From assembly GCA_025353985.1 (NCBI GenBank), contig JANXNT010000659.1:1-10241 (forward strand): DNA of 10,241 nucleotides, in the 5' to 3' direction. The notes beneath the pieces were generated by a model. The model was not told the origin of the DNA and searched no databases. It saw only the letters and a list, made by a program, of their open reading frames with translations. Position 1 is the first letter of the stretch. Each line of letters begins with the position of its first letter. Both the position numbers and the translations under genes were made by a program. Below, piece by piece: positions 6,329 through 10,241 of this stretch. This stretch comes from Limnoglobus sp. Lineage in GTDB: Bacteria; Planctomycetota; Planctomycetia; Gemmatales; Gemmataceae.

Positions 6329-7468
6329 CTATTGTCCAATTCCCGCGAGAACCGGCAATGACCGCGAACTGACAGTGCTCGGCATCGTCGGCACGCGCTC
6401 TTCGACGAGTTGATAAAAGACGTTGCGCTGGCGCGGTTCCCAACCGGCTTCGCGGATCGAACGGCGTATCTCTTCGAGCGTCAAATAATGCACCGTCCCC
6501 GCCGACGCGACGACGTTTTCTTCGATCATCAGCGAACCCATATCGTTCGCACCGAAGAACAACGCGACTTGCCCGATCTTGCCGCCTTGCGTCACCCACG
6601 ACGATTGGATATTCGGGATATTATCGAGGTATAAACGGGCAATCGCCTGCGTACGCAGATACTCGAATGAGCCGACGGTGGGGGAGTCGGCCATCTTGTG
6701 GCCGGGCTGCATCGTCCAACAGATGAACGCGGTGAAGCCGCCGGTTTCGTCTTGCAGGCTCCGCAAACGGTCGAAGTGTTCGATGCGTTCGGCACCGGTT
6801 TCGATGTGGCCGAACATCATCGTGCAGGTCGAGCGCCCGCCGAGTTGATGCCACACTCGGTTCACTTCGAGCCATTCTTCAGTGAGCGCTTTGCCCTTCG
6901 TCAGTTGCTTGCGAACGCGGTCGACGAGGATTTCGCCACCGCCACCCGGCAGGCTGCCGAGGCCCGCCGCTTTCAGGCGTTCGAGCACGGTACGCAACGG
7001 CAACTTGTTGATCTTGTGGAAGTGCCAAATCTCCGGCGGGCTGAACGCATGCAGGTTGATCGTCGGGAAGTTCACGCGCAGGTCGCGAAGCATTTCCTCG
7101 TAATATTCGAGTTTCAACGACGGATGCATCCCGCCTTGAAGTAGCACCTGATCGCCACCGAGTTCGACGGTTTCGCGCAGCTTCTGATGGAGTTCATCGC
7201 GCGAAAGCACGTAGGCGTCGGCGTCGTTCGATTTTCGGTAAAACGCGCAGAAATCGCACACCGCCGCGCAGACGTTCGTGTAGTTTACGTTGCGGTCGAT
7301 GTTGTACGTGCGGTACGGTTCGGGGTGTATCCGCATTGTGACGGCGTGTGCGGCGCGACCGAGTTTGGTGAGGTCGCGGCAGTTGGCCATCAACTCGACG
7401 CCTTCAGCGAAGGTGATGCGTTGGCCGTCAGTAGCTTTGGACAAGATTCGGTCGATGGTAGTGGACAA
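6329..7468 (-). CDS. mqnC: Cyclic dehypoxanthine futalosine synthase, radical SAM (MqnC)
   Basis: In the futalosine route to menaquinone, MqnC uses a [4Fe-4S] cluster and S-adenosylmethionine to convert dehypoxanthine futalosine into its cyclic form. The 379-aa product fits the family length. VNYTNVCAAVCDFCAFYR carries the radical-SAM CxxxCxxC triad (Cys67, Cys71, Cys74). Further family features are GGDQVLLQGGMHP, FSPPEIWHFHKIN, LGSLPGGGGEILVDRVR, MMFGHIET and NIQSSWVTQGG. The start is TTG at 7468-7466, supported by AAGGAG six bases upstream and by immediate in-frame homology. The first 41 nt overlap the end of mqnA in another frame, so the ribosome binding site lies inside mqnA and translational coupling is likely. 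The paralogue MqnE has similar motifs, but the overall match and the pairing with mqnA favour MqnC. Confidence 0.95.
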   Translation of the reverse strand: MSTTIDRILSKATDGQRITFAEGVELMANCRDLTKLGRAAHAVTMRIHPEPYRTYNIDRNVNYTNVCAAVCDFCAFYRKSNDADAYVLSRDELHQKLRETVELGGDQVLLQGGMHPSLKLEYYEEMLRDLRVNFPTINLHAFSPPEIWHFHKINKLPLRTVLERLKAAGLGSLPGGGGEILVDRVRKQLTKGKALTEEWLEVNRVWHQLGGRSTCTMMFGHIETGAERIEHFDRLRSLQDETGGFTAFICWTMQPGHKMADSPTVGSFEYLRTQAIARLYLDNIPNIQSSWVTQGGKIGQVALFFGANDMGSLMIEENVVASAGTVHYLTLEEIRRSIREAGWEPRQRNVFYQLVEERVPTMPSTVSSRSLPVLAGIGQ

Positions 7469-8264
7469 GGTTCACTCCTTTCGGTGCCAGCCCGAGTTCG
7501 GCGGCCAGTTCGTAATAATGGTTCAACCCGTCGAGTTCGCGAGGGCCGAGATCGTAATGAATGATGTTCGTGAGGTAGCGCCGACAGAATCCAGGGTCCA
7601 GCCCGAGTGGCCCGGCTTCGCGTGCCGCAATCGCCCCGGCACGGCGTAAGCCCATTTCCTTCGCTTGAACGAGTGCCCGTTCCGCACGCCCGAGATCGAC
7701 GCCTTCGCGCACCGCCCAGACGGCGAACACCATCGGCAACCCCGTCCAGTCGGTCCATTCCTGGCCGAGATCGTATGCGTAGTCGAAGCCAGGCAAACAG
7801 GCTTTCATCGCGCGATCGCCGATGAGTAACACCGCATCGGTGGTTACCGATTCGGCTGCCGCATCCATCGGTAACTGCCGCAGTAGTGGCCGCACGTTGT
7901 GGCGTTTCGCGAGCAGAATCCGCGTGAGGGCCGCACTCGTTCGCGATCCTTCATCGAGCGTTACGGAGCGGATATCCTGCCAGCGGACTTTGCTAAACAG
8001 CGTCACGCTGAGCACGGGGCCGCGCGACGACACGCCGATGTTCGGCACGTACGAATAGTTGCCCGCACGGAAGAATTCGACGACGGGAATCAGCCCGACA
8101 TCGAGTTCGCCACACGCCATGCGGTCTGCCAGGCGGCTCGGAATATCGAGTTCGAGGTGGACATCGTTCGTAAACTCGGCCAGCCCCTCAATGAGCGGCT
8201 TCGAGTTCAGGTAATTCACCGCACCGACGCGGATTAGCGGACGCATAGCAGGACTCGTAGTCAC
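7428..8264 (-). CDS. mqnA: Chorismate dehydratase (MqnA), first step of the futalosine pathway
   Basis: MqnA removes water from chorismate to give 3-[(1-carboxyvinyl)oxy]benzoate, the entry point of futalosine-dependent menaquinone synthesis. It has a periplasmic-binding-protein-like fold but works in the cytosol. The 278-aa product has the family hallmarks: IRVGAVNYLNSKPLIEG near the N-terminus, SRLADRMACGELDVGLIPVVE, SRGPVLSVTLFS, LDEGSRTSAALTRILL, AVLLIGDRAM and DLGQEWTDWTGLPMVFAVW. The start is GTG 8264-8262, overlapping the stop of a possible mini-ORF by GTGA, with CAGGGTG just upstream. An ATG at 8246 (MRPLIRVGAV) is an equally plausible start, six residues shorter. The stop lies 41 nt inside mqnC. 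The mqnB, mqnD and mqnE functions must be encoded elsewhere. Confidence 0.94.
   Translation of the reverse strand: MTTSPAMRPLIRVGAVNYLNSKPLIEGLAEFTNDVHLELDIPSRLADRMACGELDVGLIPVVEFFRAGNYSYVPNIGVSSRGPVLSVTLFSKVRWQDIRSVTLDEGSRTSAALTRILLAKRHNVRPLLRQLPMDAAAESVTTDAVLLIGDRAMKACLPGFDYAYDLGQEWTDWTGLPMVFAVWAVREGVDLGRAERALVQAKEMGLRRAGAIAAREAGPLGLDPGFCRRYLTNIIHYDLGPRELDGLNHYYELAAELGLAPKGVNLVHYHRPNLVQSY
7473..7480 (-). promoter_or_regulatory. Shine-Dalgarno site for the TTG start of mqnC, inside mqnA
   Basis: The minus strand reads AAAGGAG-TGAACC-TTG, a strong AAGGAG core six bases before the TTG at 7468. This decides the start and places the site within the coding sequence of mqnA (codons for the APKGVNL stretch). 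Confidence 0.75.
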
Positions 8265-8386
8265 CGTTCACCCTGAACGTAGTTGTACGGTTCGAGCCGA
8301 TCAATCGCAGCCCCAACCGGTCCTACTTCATCAACCGCAATCAATCCATGCCGACAACGGCGGCAAATCTTATCTGGAACGGGCAT
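8261..8386 (-). CDS. Possible 41-aa CxxC mini-protein overlapping mqnA
   Basis: A short open frame from ATG 8386 to TGA 8263-8261 lies directly upstream of mqnA on the same strand and shares GTGA with the mqnA GTG start. The product begins MPVPDKICRRCRHGLIAVDE and ends in an acidic/aromatic stretch, LEPYNYVQGER. CRRC could be half of a zinc-binding site, and the rest lacks the Arg/Ser bias of shadow frames. I do not recognise a family and see no clear ribosome binding site. The frame is open up to 8503, but that upstream part overlaps a repeat-like stretch (8404-8481), so the internal ATG is preferred. It could be a real small protein, or a leader that couples translation into mqnA. It could also be chance. 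Confidence 0.4.
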   Translation of the reverse strand: MPVPDKICRRCRHGLIAVDEVGPVGAAIDRLEPYNYVQGER

Positions 8387-8403
8387 TTTTACATTTTCGT
8401 GCC

Positions 8404-8481
8404 AGCCCAAGCGCAAGCAAGGGTGCGCTTTCCTCGTTCGCGGCACAGCGTGGATTTTTTCGTGGGTTCTTCTTGCTTGCG
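8404..8481. repeat. Degenerate AGCCC-AAGCGCAAGC palindromic repeat upstream of the mqn cluster
   Basis: AGCCCAAGCGCAAGCAAGGG (8403-8422) resembles the AGCCCGAAGCGCTAGCGAGGG end of the element at 4300. Its core CGCAAGCAAG (8412-8421) has a perfect inverted copy, CTTGCTTGCG (8472-8481), after which a GATCTTGCGCTGCGGGC stretch continues the palindrome imperfectly. It looks like an older member of the same repeat family, lying in the divergent spacer between the mqn cluster and katG. Confidence 0.55.
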
Positions 8482-8541
8482 ATCTTGCGCTGCGGGCAGG
8501 CACGATGTCCCATTGTTGACCGCGTACGTCTCGAAACCCGT

Positions 8542-8570
8542 TTGATAAACTGCGCGAAATTGTCTATAAG
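8542..8570 (+). promoter_or_regulatory. Sigma-70-type promoter for katG
   Basis: TTGATA (8542-8547) and TATAAG (8565-8570) are separated by exactly 17 bp; each hexamer differs from consensus at one base. Transcription would start near 8577, leaving a leader of about 58 nt before the katG ATG. I saw no clear OxyR- or Fur/PerR-type operator, though such sites are hard to see by eye. Confidence 0.55.
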
Positions 8571-8634
8571 TTAAGTATCCGCCTGTTTGTTAACCTCGTT
8601 TGCGTCGAATTCCTCAACAATCCATGGAGAGACC

Positions 8635-10241
8635 ATGACTCGAACCTCTCGCTTCGCGCGTGTCATGATGACCTGCACGGTGCTTGGCATTGCCACGCCC
8701 GCCTTCGCCGAGAATCCCGTCGTTAAACCCGCACCGGACATTAGCAAATGCCCCGTGCTGGGTGCCCAAGCCCAGGTTGGTGCGGAGAAGCCGATGCCGG
8801 TCGGAGCCGCGCCGTACGGAGATAAAAACTGGTGGCCGAACCAGTTGAATCTGCAAGTCCTCAACCGGAATTCGGCCAAAAGCGATCCGATGGGTGAAGA
8901 TTACAACTACGCCGAAGAGTTCAAGAAACTCGACCTCGCCGCCGTCAAGAAGGACATCATGACCCTGATGACGACCTCACAGGACTGGTGGCCCGCGGAC
9001 TACGGCACCTACGCGGGTTTGTTCATTCGCATGGCGTGGCACAGCGCGGGAACTTACCGCGTCACCGACGGTCGCGGCGGCGCGGCTTCGGGCATCCTTC
9101 GCCTCGCACCGGTGGGCAGTTGGCCCGACAATGCGAACCTCGACAAAGCCCGTCGGTTGCTCTTACCGATCAAGCAAAAATATGGCCGCCGACTCTCGTG
9201 GGCGGACCTCATGGTCCTCGCCGGTAACTGCGCGCTCGAATCGTCGGGCTTCAAGACCTTCGGGTTTGCCGGCGGTCGCGTGGACGCATGGGAACCCGAT
9301 GCGGACATTTATTGGGGGCCAGAAACCAAGTGGCTCGATGACAAGCGACATAGCGGTGACCGAAAACTCGATCAACCGCTCGGCGCAACCCAGATGGGCT
9401 TGATTTACGTCAACCCCGAAGGCCCGAACGCCAAGCCCGATCCACTCGCCGCTGCGAAGGATATTCGCACCACTTTCGGACGAATGGCGATGAACGACGA
9501 AGAGACGGTGGCGCTGATCGCTGGCGGGCACACGCTCGGCAAAGCACACGGAGCGACCAACCCCGATAAGCATGTCGGCCCAGAACCCGAACGAGCAGGC
9601 CTGAACGAACAAGGCCTCGGCTGGAAGAACAGCTTCGGTAAGGGAAAAGGCGCGGACACGATCACCAGCGGCCTCGAAGGCGCGTGGACTTCGACGCCGG
9701 CAAAGTGGTCGAACGGCTACTTCGACAACCTGTTCGGTTACGAGTGGGTACTCGTCAAAGGCCCCGGCGGTGCGTCGCAGTGGACGCCCAAGGAAGAGAA
9801 TGCCAAGGGGACCGTGCCGGACGCACACGACCCGAAGAAGTCGCACGCCCCGATGATGTTCACGACCGACATGTCGATGCGGATGGACCCCGCCTACGCG
9901 AAGATCTCCAAGCGATTCCACGAGAACCCGAAAGAGTTTGACGCGGCCTTCGCCAAGGCGTGGTACAAGCTGACCCACCGCGACATGGGGCCTGTCTCGA
10001 GATTGCTCGGGCCAACCGTTGCCCCACCACAAGTGTGGCAAGATCCGGTTCCGAAAGTCGATCACCCGCTCATCGACGTTCAGGACATCGCGGCACTCAA
10101 GGCCAAGCTCCTTGAATCGGGGCTGTCCACGTCGCAACTGGTTTCGACCGCGTGGGCATCCGCTTCGACCTACCGCAGTACCGACAAACGCGGTGGAGCC
10201 AACGGGGCACGAATTCGCCTTGCCCCGCAGAAAGATTGGAA
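8635..10241 (+). CDS. katG: Catalase-peroxidase KatG with apparent signal peptide (3' end outside window)
   Basis: A bifunctional heme enzyme that breaks down hydrogen peroxide. 535 codons are visible without a stop; the family is about 730 aa, so the C-terminal domain is cut by the window edge. The start is ATG 8635 with GGAGAG just upstream (8626-8631). The heme pocket is intact: RMAWHSAGTYR supplies Arg132, Trp135 and His136, and GGHTLGKAHG supplies the proximal His299. The Trp-Tyr-Met cross-link needed for catalase activity is preserved: Trp135, Tyr258 in LIYVNPEGP, and Met284 in RMAMNDEET. Unusually, residues 1-25 look like a Sec signal: basic MTRTSRFAR, hydrophobic VMMTCTVLGIATP, then AFA before ENP. 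The protein is probably exported, like the plasmid-borne KatP type, whereas most KatG enzymes are cytosolic. The second, degenerate peroxidase domain has begun (ASTYRSTDKRGGANGARIRL). Confidence 0.96.
   Translation, partial: MTRTSRFARVMMTCTVLGIATPAFAENPVVKPAPDISKCPVLGAQAQVGAEKPMPVGAAPYGDKNWWPNQLNLQVLNRNSAKSDPMGEDYNYAEEFKKLDLAAVKKDIMTLMTTSQDWWPADYGTYAGLFIRMAWHSAGTYRVTDGRGGAASGILRLAPVGSWPDNANLDKARRLLLPIKQKYGRRLSWADLMVLAGNCALESSGFKTFGFAGGRVDAWEPDADIYWGPETKWLDDKRHSGDRKLDQPLGATQMGLIYVNPEGPNAKPDPLAAAKDIRTTFGRMAMNDEETVALIAGGHTLGKAHGATNPDKHVGPEPERAGLNEQGLGWKNSFGKGKGADTITSGLEGAWTSTPAKWSNGYFDNLFGYEWVLVKGPGGASQWTPKEENAKGTVPDAHDPKKSHAPMMFTTDMSMRMDPAYAKISKRFHENPKEFDAAFAKAWYKLTHRDMGPVSRLLGPTVAPPQVWQDPVPKVDHPLIDVQDIAALKAKLLESGLSTSQLVSTAWASASTYRSTDKRGGANGARIRLAPQKDW

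Noticed and set aside
8388..8404. TGGCACG on the minus strand upstream of the mqn cluster, as a sigma-54 -24 element
   Set aside because: The matching -12 position reads TGTA instead of TTGC, and transcription would start inside the mini-ORF.
8261..8503. The 80-codon version of the mini-ORF upstream of mqnA
   Set aside because: Its first 39 codons run through the repeat-like stretch at 8403-8481 and are Arg-rich without sense. Only the 41 codons after the internal ATG look plausible.
9163..10137. A 324-codon open frame on the minus strand opposite katG
   Set aside because: It is exactly antisense to the conserved katG coding region, rich in Arg/Val/Gly, and shows no domain. In GC-rich genes such open frames arise from codon bias.

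Overview
The window looks like chromosome from a GC-rich, menaquinone-making bacterium with strongly G/C-biased third codon positions. I infer a planctomycete, possibly from the Gemmata group. The reasons are the futalosine-pathway genes mqnA and mqnC, and intergenic palindromes of the type AGCCCGAAGCGCTAGCGAGGG, which from memory are common in planctomycete genomes. No 16S gene or other taxonomic marker is present, so this placement is tentative.

Layout. Positions 2-633 are genomic debris: the 3' end of a probable transposase (+) runs into the wrecked N-terminal half of a YhcG/DUF1016-type nuclease-family gene (-). Next is a large PLP-dependent group II decarboxylase on the + strand (711-2363), resembling PanP-type aspartate/glutamate decarboxylases. 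After a 434-bp non-coding gap comes a sigma-54-dependent activator (2798-4234) with a receiver-like N-terminus that lacks the phosphoacceptor Asp. A 610-bp spacer then holds a striking nested palindrome (4300-4686). A GNAT acetyltransferase follows (4845-5294). The gap between it and the convergent gene beyond holds a second hairpin element (5341-5515), which shares a 29-bp core with the first.

On the minus strand, read from right to left, there is a compact cluster: a possible 41-codon CxxC mini-ORF, mqnA (chorismate dehydratase), mqnC (cyclic dehypoxanthine futalosine synthase) and a four-helix membrane protein of unknown function. The mini-ORF overlaps mqnA by 4 nt, mqnA overlaps mqnC by 41 nt, and 37 nt separate mqnC from the membrane-protein gene, so these genes are probably co-transcribed and translationally coupled. 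They supply two steps of menaquinone synthesis by the futalosine route. Divergent from this cluster, and running off the right edge, is katG (8635 onward). It encodes a catalase-peroxidase with an apparent Sec signal peptide, behind a well-formed sigma-70-like promoter.

I see no defence island, CRISPR array, prophage or biosynthetic cluster. The least conventional content is the two composite palindromic elements and the mini-ORF ahead of mqnA. The rest is recognisable housekeeping or accessory metabolism.
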